Shown here: one piece after another, positions 51,226 through 59,430 of the stretch | How positions within the stretch are numbered: position 1 is the first letter of the stretch | Layout of the letters: every line of letters starts with the position of its first letter | NCBI RefSeq assembly: GCF_042847215.1 | Contig: NZ_AP031500.1 | Location: forward strand, 3,720,001 to 3,784,000 | Reading direction: 5' to 3' | DNA from: Gilvimarinus japonicus | GTDB lineage: Bacteria; Pseudomonadota; Gammaproteobacteria; Pseudomonadales; Cellvibrionaceae | Length of the DNA: 64,000 nt | The notes under the pieces: generated by a model | Database searches by the model: none | What the model was told of the DNA's origin: nothing | The model's input: the letters and a program-made list of their open reading frames with translations, nothing else | Program-made: the position numbers and the translations under genes

Positions 51226-52920
51226 TTACTGATCCAAACCTACGGTCCAGCCGGCTACCCAGTTGTCGCTCGCACTCACCGCACCGATGAAGTCAACCGC
51301 TTCAAAGAAGTTGCTGGTACCAGCGCTACCTACAGCGGGCGCTGCACCAGCTGCAAAGTTGTTTTCCAGCATGGTGACGTCATACACAGGCACATCGATA
51401 GTGGCGCCATTGCCGTCAGTAAAGCTTGCGGCGGTGATGTAAGCGCGTGGGTTGCTGTCTAAACCGTCGATCACAGAGGCAGGCAATACACCGGTAGTGT
51501 TTTCATCCAGCACCACGTTATTGCTGTTGGGGGCAGAGGCTAACCAGTTATCCACATCGAAAGCGCCATTGGCAGGGTCGACACCGGCTTTGGTCGATTC
51601 AGTACAAGCAATCAAAGTGCTGTGAACCACAGACCAGCCTTCGGTAGCGGCCCAAATTGTTTGCGGACCTTCAGAGTCATCCAACTCAAAACATTCGTTA
51701 GAAGACATACCAGAGGCGTTAGAGGTTACGATTGAGTTGTACAACTCAAAGTGTGCACCTTCGCGGAACAGTGGACCTTCTGAGTCGCCTTTAGAGGACG
51801 GGTCATCACCTTCACCTTCATCTACGTTTGAGGTGATACAGGTCATGTTAGAAATGCGGCCTTTCGTGAAAGGCTCCAGATCATCCGCACGATCACCACC
51901 GGTGTTATCCGCTTCGATACAACGGTTTGAGCCAGAAGTGTGGGTAACCAGCGCAAACTGTACGTTGCCGACCCAACCTTCAGAGAAGTCGATCGAGTCA
52001 TCACCCACGTTCGTGGCAACAACGTTTTTCAGATCAACCGCACCACCAAACATTTCAAAACCATCGTCTTGTGTGGTGTAAGTTTGTACGTATTCGATGG
52101 TGGTACCAGAACCTACAGCGTTCAAAGTCAGGCCGTTCAGCTCAGAGCCGTCAACCACTTCAAAGCCGGCGTGTTTGATTTGCACGTAACGCAAAATGCC
52201 AGAATTTTCGGCGTTGTTGTTACCACCGTAAGAAGCCGGACGACCCTCTGCCGTAATATTACAGCTGTGTACATTGTTGTCGGTCGCAGCGCGCTGCTCA
52301 TCGGTACACTTGTTGGTAATACCGTTACCGTTAATTTGCACACCGCCCCACAAACCGCGGTCAGACTCGGTGGCTGCGCCATCACGTAAGTCGGTAACCG
52401 CAGAGAAGATGATAGGAGCATCGGCCGTACCGTCAGCAACGATGGTAGAGCCGCGGGCGATACGGACATAGTCGGTAGAGGCTGAGAACGCGATTTTAGC
52501 GCCGGCTTCGATGGACAACTCAGAGCCTTCGCCTTCTTGCGGAATGCGCACACCGGTGGCGGCTTCGCTGCTGTCGACGTCTTCGCCAATCCACAGGCTG
52601 TCTTCAAAAATGTGAATGCCGCTTTCCAGAGCGGGAATCAGCAAATCAACGGTCAGCGGGTTTGTGTCACTAACAAACGTTGGGCCGTAAACACAATTGC
52701 TACCATCGAATGAACCTTGACGGCTTTGACCATCTTTTTCGTAAGAAGCACAAGGGTTGGTATCTGGAACTTCGCCGCTGTCACCACCGTTGGTAATATT
52801 ATTGGTGGTGTTGTTCGAGTCAATTACATTGCTCGACGGATTCAGGTTAATGTCACCGCCACCACAGGCAACCAGCATAGCGGCCAGTGCATTCACGCTT
52901 ACCAGAGTCTTGATCTTCAT
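51226..52920 (-). CDS. Surface lipoprotein with parallel beta-helix fold
   Basis: Lipoprotein of 564 residues. Residues 1-18 end in a lipobox LVA-Cys19 followed by Gly, so it is probably sorted to the outer membrane. An Asn-, Ser- and Gly-rich spacer (about 20-50) follows. The body (about 90-560) has many repeated short strands with Asn-, Asp- and Gly-rich turns (IRLLYVQIKHAGFEVVDGSELNGLTLNAVGSG type: LRYVQIKHAGFEV, TLNAVGSGTTIEYVQT) typical of right-handed parallel beta-helix proteins. It is encoded just upstream of the TonB-dependent receptor. A glycan-binding role next to the receptor is inferred from position; no catalytic residues were identified. The ATG at 52920 is used over a TTG at 52929. 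Confidence 0.82.
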   Translation of the reverse strand: MKIKTLVSVNALAAMLVACGGGDINLNPSSNVIDSNNTTNNITNGGDSGEVPDTNPCASYEKDGQSRQGSFDGSNCVYGPTFVSDTNPLTVDLLIPALESGIHIFEDSLWIGEDVDSSEAATGVRIPQEGEGSELSIEAGAKIAFSASTDYVRIARGSTIVADGTADAPIIFSAVTDLRDGAATESDRGLWGGVQINGNGITNKCTDEQRAATDNNVHSCNITAEGRPASYGGNNNAENSGILRYVQIKHAGFEVVDGSELNGLTLNAVGSGTTIEYVQTYTTQDDGFEMFGGAVDLKNVVATNVGDDSIDFSEGWVGNVQFALVTHTSGSNRCIEADNTGGDRADDLEPFTKGRISNMTCITSNVDEGEGDDPSSKGDSEGPLFREGAHFELYNSIVTSNASGMSSNECFELDDSEGPQTIWAATEGWSVVHSTLIACTESTKAGVDPANGAFDVDNWLASAPNSNNVVLDENTTGVLPASVIDGLDSNPRAYITAASFTDGNGATIDVPVYDVTMLENNFAAGAAPAVGSAGTSNFFEAVDFIGAVSASDNWVAGWTVGLDQ

Positions 52921-53286
52921 AAGTTCCAACGCTCCCCAAAGGATTGTTTGTCAAAGTATGCCTGGCGCTAACCCCTGTTAACGCCAGATAAATTCGTAGC
53001 TCGTTTCCATAACGGACTGACATGACTGACTGAAAAGGCACACACATCGTGGCAGGCCAAATCCGAGCTCAGTGCTCATGTGGCGCCTATAGTTGACGAG
53101 TTTTATGAATGTTGCGTGACAGGATTGTGAAGGTTTTATTTCAGGGCAATGAGGAGGGCGCGCGCAATATTAATACAAAGGCGCTGGGGGTTGGCGGCTA
53201 CTAACCCACCGCAAACTTAATCGCTCTTACTGTAAAATAAGAGCGATTAAATTGCTCAAGGCTTAACCACTTTTGCTAACGAGACT
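52921..53286. other. Region between lipoprotein and arsenic genes
   Basis: About 365 bases without a recognised gene. The right half carries the acr3 hairpin at 53217-53250; the left half must hold the promoter of the lipoprotein gene. No operator could be identified. Confidence 0.45.
53217..53250 (-). terminator. Strong hairpin after acr3
   Basis: Perfect 13-bp arms TTAATCGCTCTTA (53217-53229) and TAAGAGCGATTAA (53238-53250) with an 8-base loop, 37 bases past the acr3 stop. It ends the arsenic operon. Confidence 0.7.
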
Positions 53287-54297
53287 CTAAAACCAGTGGC
53301 GTGTACGATTGGCAATAGCCACCAGCGACAACATGACCGGCACCTCGACCAACACCCCCACCACCGTGGCGAGCGCTGCGCCCGAATGTAAGCCAAACAG
53401 CGAGATCGCCACCGCCACGGCCAACTCAAAAAAGTTAGAGGTAGCAATCATACAAGCGGGTGCGGCGATGTCGTGACTCAAACGCCAGCGCTTGGCCCAC
53501 CAATACGCCAGGGCAAAAATGCCGTAGGTTTGAATCAATAGCGGAATGGCGATCATCACAATAGCCATTGGTTGCGCCAGAATGCGCGGCGCCTGAAAAC
53601 CAAACAGTAAAACCACCGTGGCAATTAAACCCAAAATCGACAGTGGCTTGACCCGGAGCAAAAACTGCTCGAGCCCGGCGGCGTTTTGCTTAAACATACC
53701 GTAGCGAGTAATGATACCCGCCAGCAGCGGCAGCAATACATAGAGCACCACAGAGGCCAGCAGCGTTTGCCAGGGCACCTCGATGTCGGTCACCCCCAAC
53801 AGCAAACCAGCAATGGGCGCAAAGGCCACCACCATAATCAGGTCGTTAACCGACACCTGTACCAAGGTGTAATTGGCGTTGCCGCGGGTTAACTGACTCC
53901 AGATAAACACCATGGCGGTACAGGGCGCCACGCCTAATAAGATCATACCGGCGATGTATTCTTCAGCTGTGGCCGGATCTACCCACGGGACAAAAATGTA
54001 TTTAAAAAACAGCACCCCCAGGGCGGCCATGGTAAAAGGCTTAATCGCCCAGTTGATTAACAGCGTGAGCGCGAGCCCCCGAGGGTTAGCCCCCACCTGC
54101 TTAATTGAGGCAAAATCCACCTGCGCCATCATGGGGTAAATCATCAGCCAAATCAGCACGGCCACGGGTATGTTTACCCCGGCCCACTCCCAACCGGCTA
54201 CCTGGGCAAACACATCGGGCATGACACTGCCAAGGGCAACACCCGCAACAATCGCCAGCCCCACCCATAACGATAACCACCGCTCAAACGCACCCAT
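53287..54297 (-). CDS. acr3: Arsenite efflux permease, ACR3 family
   Basis: Inner-membrane As(III) exporter of 336 residues with ten helices, the usual size. The conserved Cys126 in GVAPCTAMVFIWS and the Glu in NFFELAVAV match the arsenite-translocation residues known in ACR3 proteins. It follows arsH by nine bases and is the last gene of the arsR-arsC-arsH-acr3 operon. ACR3 is preferred here over ArsB by length and these residues. Expected to be induced by arsenite through the ArsR protein. Confidence 0.95.
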   Translation of the reverse strand: MGAFERWLSLWVGLAIVAGVALGSVMPDVFAQVAGWEWAGVNIPVAVLIWLMIYPMMAQVDFASIKQVGANPRGLALTLLINWAIKPFTMAALGVLFFKYIFVPWVDPATAEEYIAGMILLGVAPCTAMVFIWSQLTRGNANYTLVQVSVNDLIMVVAFAPIAGLLLGVTDIEVPWQTLLASVVLYVLLPLLAGIITRYGMFKQNAAGLEQFLLRVKPLSILGLIATVVLLFGFQAPRILAQPMAIVMIAIPLLIQTYGIFALAYWWAKRWRLSHDIAAPACMIATSNFFELAVAVAISLFGLHSGAALATVVGVLVEVPVMLSLVAIANRTRHWF

Positions 54298-54306
54298 AAC
54301 AAGCTC

Positions 54307-55014
54307 CTAAAGGTTTTTTTGATTGACCCGGGCGCTCAACTCAGCCGCCGACTCTACCCGCTCGGAATAGCGGTCGACTAAGTACGACTCCCGCCCCTGT
54401 ACCAGATAAGTAAACTTCATCAACTCTTCAACCACGTCGACAATACGTTGATAGTAAGACGACGGCTTCATGCGGCCGTCCTCGTCGAACTCTAAAAAGG
54501 CTTTAGCCACCGATGACTGATTGGGGATGGTCAACATGCGCATCCAGCGGCCCAGCACGCGCAACTGATTGACCGCATTAAACGACTGCGAGCCCCCACA
54601 CACCTGCATCACCGCCAAGGTTTTACCCTGGGTGGGGCGCACCGCGCCAATACTGAGCGGAATCCAATCGATTTGCGCTTTCATAATGCCACTCATAGAG
54701 CCGTGCCGCTCGGGTGAACACCACACCATGCCATCGCACCAACTGGCCAGCTCGCGCAGCTCGACCACCTTGGGGTGATCGGCCTCGGCGCCATCGGGCA
54801 GCGGTAAGCCCGCCGGGTTAAAAATACGCGTTTCGGCGCCGTAGGCCTTAAGCAAGCGCTCGGCCTCCTCGACCACTAAGCGACTGTAAGAGCGCTCGCG
54901 CAACGAGCCGTAGAGCAATAAAATCTTGGGCGCTCGCGCATCCGGGTTACCCAAACGAACCGCCTCGATAGCGGCAAACGCCTCTGGGTCAATATTGGGT
55001 AAATCACTCATCAT
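54307..55014 (-). CDS. arsH: ArsH NADPH-dependent FMN reductase
   Basis: Flavoprotein of 235 residues, size and pattern of ArsH. The FMN loop GSLRERSYSRLVVEEAERLL (in part) and the NADPH/FMN block WCSPERHGSMSGIMKAQIDWIPL are visible, as is CGGSQSFNAVNQLR. ArsH oxidises trivalent organoarsenicals or reduces quinones and azo dyes with NADPH. Its ATG at 55014 overlaps the arsC stop (ATGA), which indicates coupled translation, and acr3 begins after nine bases. Confidence 0.93.
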   Translation of the reverse strand: MMSDLPNIDPEAFAAIEAVRLGNPDARAPKILLLYGSLRERSYSRLVVEEAERLLKAYGAETRIFNPAGLPLPDGAEADHPKVVELRELASWCDGMVWCSPERHGSMSGIMKAQIDWIPLSIGAVRPTQGKTLAVMQVCGGSQSFNAVNQLRVLGRWMRMLTIPNQSSVAKAFLEFDEDGRMKPSSYYQRIVDVVEELMKFTYLVQGRESYLVDRYSERVESAAELSARVNQKNL

Positions 55015-55490
55015 GCCGGCACCTGCTCCGCCACGCGGTTAGCCAGGCTCTGCAACTCGTCAGGCGACATGGACTCCAGCGGCTCGGCCAGCATCTTTTC
55101 AACTCGCTTGCTAATCAGTTGGTAGACATTATCAAAAGCGGTGGCCACGGCAACCGGGCCGCCCTCGGTGTGTGAAGGGTCAGGCAAGCCCCAGTGGGCT
55201 TTGGCGGTATCGCCCATCCACAGCGGGCACGACTCGCCCGCCGCGCGATCACACACGGTAATCACCAAGTCTGGCGCAAAGCTCTCAAACTCGTCCATGC
55301 CCTGGCTGCTCAGCCCATCGGTGGCGACTCCTTTGCCCCGTAAAAAATTAAGCGTAAGCGGGTGAATACGCCCGGCAGGCGCACTGCCGGCGCTGGCGCT
55401 TTGAATTCGGCCGTTACCTAAATCGCGGGCGACAACCTCTGCCAGCACACTGCGGCAGGCGTTGTGGGTACAGACAAACAAGATCTTCAT
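55011..55490 (-). CDS. arsC: Arsenate reductase ArsC (thioredoxin-linked type)
   Basis: Cytoplasmic enzyme of 159 residues that reduces arsenate to arsenite. It is of the low-molecular-weight phosphatase type: Cys7-x5-Arg13 (CTHNACRS) forms the P-loop, and Cys80 and Cys88 (TVCDRAAGESC) provide the disulfide relay seen in Staphylococcus aureus ArsC. Its product is exported by ACR3. It is the first enzyme gene after arsR, with an operator-like dyad 15 bp upstream of its start at 55505. Confidence 0.95.
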   Translation of the reverse strand: MKILFVCTHNACRSVLAEVVARDLGNGRIQSASAGSAPAGRIHPLTLNFLRGKGVATDGLSSQGMDEFESFAPDLVITVCDRAAGESCPLWMGDTAKAHWGLPDPSHTEGGPVAVATAFDNVYQLISKRVEKMLAEPLESMSPDELQSLANRVAEQVPA

Positions 55491-55504
55491 GCTTTGCTCC
55501 TAAA

Positions 55505-55522
55505 CATATGGAATTTCATATA
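55505..55522 (-). promoter_or_regulatory. ArsR operator-like site 2 (before arsC)
   Basis: ATATG-GAATTT-CATAT inside the gap between arsR and arsC, nearly identical to the site upstream of arsR. It suggests a second ArsR binding site that could control arsC-arsH-acr3 independently of arsR. Confidence 0.6.
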
Positions 55523-55571
55523 TAAACAGTTAAAAATAATGAGACCTAAAAGACGAGACCGAGCCATGGCG

Positions 55572-55907
55572 TTAAGGACAACACGGCGGCCGATCAGGCA
55601 TATTCTTTAAGCGTGATAACGGCTCTTGTAGCCAGGCGGTATTGCCCGCTAACGTTTGCGCCAAGACCTGTTTAATCCATTGGGGCAGCGTGGGCACCAG
55701 CCGATAATAGACCCACTGGCCCCTCTTAGTGCTTAGCAGCAAACCGCACTCGCGCAACTGCGCCAAATGCCGCGATACTTTTGGCTGGCTCAAGTTAGTG
55801 GCCGTGGTCAGCTCGCAGACGCACAGTTCGCCCAACTGCTCGATTAACAGCAGGCACTGCAACCGAGTCGGCTCGGCCAAACACTTATAAAACGCTACCG
55901 GATTCAT
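55572..55907 (-). CDS. arsR: Arsenite-responsive repressor ArsR
   Basis: SmtB/ArsR-family repressor of 111 residues. The arsenite-binding Cys29 and Cys31 are seen in GELCVCELTTATN at helix 3, as in the E. coli type. A winged helix-turn-helix follows (QPKVSRHLAQLRECGLL), with a C-terminal CCP pair. It would repress the operon until As(III) binds. It is 81 bp upstream of arsC; the operon reads leftward from a promoter near the site at 55937. Confidence 0.95.
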   Translation of the reverse strand: MNPVAFYKCLAEPTRLQCLLLIEQLGELCVCELTTATNLSQPKVSRHLAQLRECGLLLSTKRGQWVYYRLVPTLPQWIKQVLAQTLAGNTAWLQEPLSRLKNMPDRPPCCP

Positions 55908-55936
55908 TTATACCTCACCAATCTGACCACCATACT

Positions 55937-55956
55937 ACATATGGTTTTTCATATGT
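55937..55956 (-). promoter_or_regulatory. ArsR operator-like site 1 (before arsR)
   Basis: Perfect dyad ACATATG-GTTTTT-CATATGT, 30 bp upstream of the arsR start. The shared ATATG-N6-CATAT pattern with the site at 55505 supports both as ArsR operators. Confidence 0.65.
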
Positions 55957-56150
55957 ACAACCCTGTGCCGCAACCTGACAAAGTGACTATACTGTGAGCG
56001 CACGCAAAATTTCAGCCTTAATGGCGCCTAACCGCGCAACGCTTTGGACTCGTGCCCGACAGCAGGAAGCGAAAGCAGTGCAGCAGCCATTGCCACGAGG
56101 TTGCGCCGAAGTGGCCGAGGCGCCTTGCACCAAACACTAAGGAGCGCACG

Positions 56151-56534
56151 ATGAAACGACACGGTTTGCAAATCGGTATTGAGCGTATCGATAACGACTT
56201 TTTCTTATCGCTGAAGGTCTCGGGCAAACTCACCCACGAAGACTACCAAAAAATTACACCGTTACTAGACAATGCTCTGGAGGGGCTCGAAGACCCCGAG
56301 CTGGTGGCTTATGTGGATATCCGTGAGCTAGAGGGCTGGGAGCTGCGCGCCGCGTGGGATGACTTCATATTGGGCGCCAAACACCGCAAAGCGTTTAAAC
56401 GCGTTGCGATTGTCGGCGATCAGCGCTGGGCCGATGTCGCCGGCAAAGTAGGCAGCTGGTTTATCGCCGGCGAGATGGAAGACTTTGACGACCCGGCCAA
56501 AGCGCTTGCCTGGCTCAGTCAGGATCGCGACTAA
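56151..56534 (+). CDS. STAS/SpoIIAA-like protein
   Basis: Cytoplasmic protein of 127 residues with the SpoIIAA-like fold used in lipid or partner binding. Recognised blocks are FFLSLKVSGKLTHEDYQKITPLLDNAL near the start, in part, then VAYVDIRELEGWELRAAWDDFILGAKHRKAFKRVAIVGD and WFIAGEMEDFDDPAKALAWL. The family (also called DUF/STAS-like) is common in marine bacteria and often monofunctional; its role is unknown. The ATG at 56151 has AAGGAG eight bases upstream. A hairpin follows. Confidence 0.85.
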   Translation: MKRHGLQIGIERIDNDFFLSLKVSGKLTHEDYQKITPLLDNALEGLEDPELVAYVDIRELEGWELRAAWDDFILGAKHRKAFKRVAIVGDQRWADVAGKVGSWFIAGEMEDFDDPAKALAWLSQDRD

Positions 56535-56588
56535 AACTCAAGGCCATTTAGGTGCCGCAACTTTTCACTTACTTACAATTTCTCCATT

Positions 56589-56611
56589 GAGCGCCCCACG
56601 GGCGCTTTCTA
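56589..56611 (+). terminator. Terminator after STAS-like gene
   Basis: AGCGCCC (56590-56596) and GGGCGCT (56600-56606) with CAC loop and a T-rich tail, about 55 bases past the stop. Confidence 0.7.
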
Positions 56612-56702
56612 CAATGCCTAGACAAAATGACTGGCGCCCAGCCACAAGCCAGCACACCTGAACGCGCAACAACGACATAACAACACCATCAGGGACAACG
56701 CC

Positions 56703-58496
56703 ATGTTATCAATCCTTACCCGCGGCCTAACGTTCGCCGCTATTATATTTTGTTCTAGCAGCTACGCTGGCAACCTTATACAAAACAGCGACGCTCACGC
56801 CCACATCGACCTCGACGGCCCGTGGCATTATATTGTCGACCCTTACGAGAACGGTTTTTACAATCACCGTTACCAAGAGCACACCCGCGACGGTTATTTT
56901 AAAAACGCCCAAGTAAAACACCCCAGTGATTTAATTGAATACGACTTTGCCAGTGCCGCCACGCTTAACGTACCGGGCGACTGGAACACGCAACAAGACG
57001 AGCTATTTTTTTACGAGGGCACCGTTTGGTACCAGCGGGATTTTAGCCTCGATAAATCTCGCAACGAGCGCTATATTCTGCACTTTGGCGCCGCCAACTA
57101 TGAGGCGGTAGTGTATGTTAACGGCGAAAAAGTCGGCACTCATATTGGCGGCTTTACTCCCTTTGAGTTTGACGTAACCGGCGCTGTAAAAGACGGCGAT
57201 AATTTTGTCATCGTCAAAGTCGATAACCGCCGCGAACGCGAGCAAGTACCCACGGTTAATACCGACTGGTGGAACTACGGTGGCCTGACCCGCTCCGTCA
57301 AACTGCTCACGCTACCCAAGCAATATATTAGCGATTACACGATTCATTTAGCAGACGACGATAACCGCACCATTACCGGCTGGATTGAACTCGGCACGGG
57401 TGATAAAAACGCCAAAGTCACCCTTGAGATTCCAGCGCTGGATATTAAGCACACGTTAAAATTTAGCGACGAGCCCCGCCAGAGCTTTAGCATTAAAGCC
57501 AAGCCAAACCTTTGGAGCACGGCTGAGCCTACGCTTTATGAGGTTAACATCCGCTATAACGATCGCACTATTAGCGATCGTATCGGCTTTCGCCAAATTG
57601 CGGTAAAAGACGAGGATATTTTGCTAAACGGCGAGCCAATTTTTCTGAAAGGCATCAGCATTCACGAAGAGTCTGCGCTACACCCTGGCCGCGCCTGGAG
57701 CAAAGAGGACGCCCGCCAACTGCTAACCATGGCCAAAGATTTAGGCGTTAACTTTGTGCGCTTAGCCCACTACCCGCACAACGAGCACATGGTACGTATG
57801 GCCGACGAGATGGGGCTACTGGTGTGGTCTGAGATTCCGGTGTATTGGACGGTACTGTTTGAGCGCGACGACGTGTACGCCAACGCCGAAAATCAACTCA
57901 CCGAGATGATTAGCCGCGATAAAAACCGTGCTTCGGTGATTTTGTGGTCGATGGCCAACGAAACCCCAAAATCCGAGGCGCGCCTGGGCTTTATCACTAA
58001 GCTTGCCAACAAAGCTCGCGAGCTTGACGATACCCGGTTGATTACCGCCGCGCTCGATACCTCCAGCGAAACCGATAAAGGCAAGCATATTGACGATCCG
58101 TTATCGGAGGTAGTCGATGTTATCGGCATTAATAACTACTGCGGCTGGTACGGCAAAAAGCCTGCCGAGTGCGCCGGTATTAAATGGCACTCGGACTACA
58201 ATAAGCCAGTCATTATGAGTGAGTTTGGCGGCGGCGCCTTAGCCGGTTACCACGCCGATGCCGAGCAGCGCTGGAGTGAGGAATATCAAGCCGACGTGTA
58301 CCGCCACAACTTAACAATGATCGACAATATGAGTTTTTTGCGGGGCATGACGCCGTGGATTTTAAAAGACTTTCGCTCTCCGCGCCGGCCACTCACCAAC
58401 ATTCAGGATTTTTGGAACCGCAAAGGTTTGGTATCTGATAAGGGTGTTAAAAAACAAGCCTGGTATATTCTTAACGAGTACTACCAACAACATTAA
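56703..58496 (+). CDS. Secreted GH2 glycosidase (beta-glucuronidase/galactosidase group)
   Basis: Glycosidase of 597 residues with signal peptide 1-22 (ending SSSYAG). The jelly-roll sugar-binding domain is at about 35-205 (TVWYQRDFSL, HIGGFTPFEFDVTG, NTDWWNYGGLTRSVKL), the immunoglobulin-like domain at about 207-300, and the TIM barrel at 303-597. Acid/base Glu420 (WSMANETP) and nucleophile Glu507 (IMSEFGGG) are in place. DWWNYGGLTR matches the beta-glucuronidase side of GH2, but the substrate, possibly a glucuronide or algal glycan, cannot be fixed. It forms its own unit, with terminator after. Confidence 0.92.
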   Translation: MLSILTRGLTFAAIIFCSSSYAGNLIQNSDAHAHIDLDGPWHYIVDPYENGFYNHRYQEHTRDGYFKNAQVKHPSDLIEYDFASAATLNVPGDWNTQQDELFFYEGTVWYQRDFSLDKSRNERYILHFGAANYEAVVYVNGEKVGTHIGGFTPFEFDVTGAVKDGDNFVIVKVDNRREREQVPTVNTDWWNYGGLTRSVKLLTLPKQYISDYTIHLADDDNRTITGWIELGTGDKNAKVTLEIPALDIKHTLKFSDEPRQSFSIKAKPNLWSTAEPTLYEVNIRYNDRTISDRIGFRQIAVKDEDILLNGEPIFLKGISIHEESALHPGRAWSKEDARQLLTMAKDLGVNFVRLAHYPHNEHMVRMADEMGLLVWSEIPVYWTVLFERDDVYANAENQLTEMISRDKNRASVILWSMANETPKSEARLGFITKLANKARELDDTRLITAALDTSSETDKGKHIDDPLSEVVDVIGINNYCGWYGKKPAECAGIKWHSDYNKPVIMSEFGGGALAGYHADAEQRWSEEYQADVYRHNLTMIDNMSFLRGMTPWILKDFRSPRRPLTNIQDFWNRKGLVSDKGVKKQAWYILNEYYQQH

Positions 58497-58518
58497 TTAA
58501 TCATCAACACAGCAACGC

Positions 58519-58554
58519 TAAAAAGCCGCACCGAGTAATCCGTGCGGCTTTTTT
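58519..58554. terminator. Terminator after GH2 gene
   Basis: AAGCCGCAC (58523-58531) and GTGCGGCTT (58542-58550) with a 10-base loop, followed by T-run; convergent with the DUF922 gene. Confidence 0.85.
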
Positions 58555-58563
58555 ATCTCGGGC

Positions 58564-59193
58564 TTAGTCCTCTAACTGAGCCGCATCACCCTGTGGAGAG
58601 GCGCCATCCGGCGCAGCCTTGGGCTCGGCAAAACTGACCCCTTGCTCGGCGCCAAAGCGAGTTTGCTTGTCAAAGGCGATTTCTTTTTCACGGTGCTCTT
58701 TCTCAATGGCGACTGCCATGGCCTCGGCCTGTGTACGCGCCACGTCACAACTCTCGGCGGGCTCCATATAGGTTAAGCGCACATCAATTTTATTGGCCGC
58801 CTGAATCGCAATAATGTAATGACCAATTTGGTGGCGCTGTAACGCCTCGGCGTAGCGGTTAAATTCCGCCTGCCGCTCGGCATCCTCGTAGCCCAGCTCC
58901 GGCAGCCGAATCAACGCGTCTAAATTAATATCAATATCGCTGATTTTGCAGGTTTTATCCTCTAGCGCTTCGGTGCTAAAGCTCCAATCAAGATTCCAGC
59001 GAGTATCGCCGTGGAGCTTACGCCCATCGCGCTGGATAGGCGTCGCGGCATCGAGCTGCTCTTTTAAGGGTTGGCTGGCACCCGCCTCGTCCAGTTCGTA
59101 ATAGGTATAGTCGATAATCTCACTCACCTCGGCCAAGGCAGCTGTGCTAACGCATAAACACCCAACACAGGCGTAACGAACCCAATCCAACAT
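58564..59193 (-). CDS. Secreted DUF922 protein with altered zinc motif
   Basis: Exported protein of 209 residues. A signal peptide covers 1-21 (ending ALAE). The body matches DUF922, a predicted secreted zinc protease-like family: DYTYYELDEAG at the start, GDTRWNLDWSFSTEA, and the zinc motif region LQRHQIGHYIIA. The family motif is normally HExxH, but here it reads His121-Gln122-Ile-Gly-His125, so the general-base Glu appears replaced by Gln. It may be inactive or use another residue. The ATG at 59193 starts the signal peptide. Role unknown. Confidence 0.78.
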   Translation of the reverse strand: MLDWVRYACVGCLCVSTAALAEVSEIIDYTYYELDEAGASQPLKEQLDAATPIQRDGRKLHGDTRWNLDWSFSTEALEDKTCKISDIDINLDALIRLPELGYEDAERQAEFNRYAEALQRHQIGHYIIAIQAANKIDVRLTYMEPAESCDVARTQAEAMAVAIEKEHREKEIAFDKQTRFGAEQGVSFAEPKAAPDGASPQGDAAQLED

Positions 59194-59430
59194 TACCTTC
59201 TTCCTCTCACATTTATCGTAATAACGCGCATCATCACCTTCGTGCTCAGTATACAAAACGCCACAAATGACGCCATTATCTTGTCGCTTATTGAGGCTCA
59301 AACTCCCGCCCAACTAACAGTGCCAAACGGCTGTCACCGCGACAAGTAAATAACAAAATAGGCGCCATTTAGTCACAAAAATGTCACAACTCAAACTTAT
59401 GTTGTTGCCTCAATCACCGGAGGCACTACT

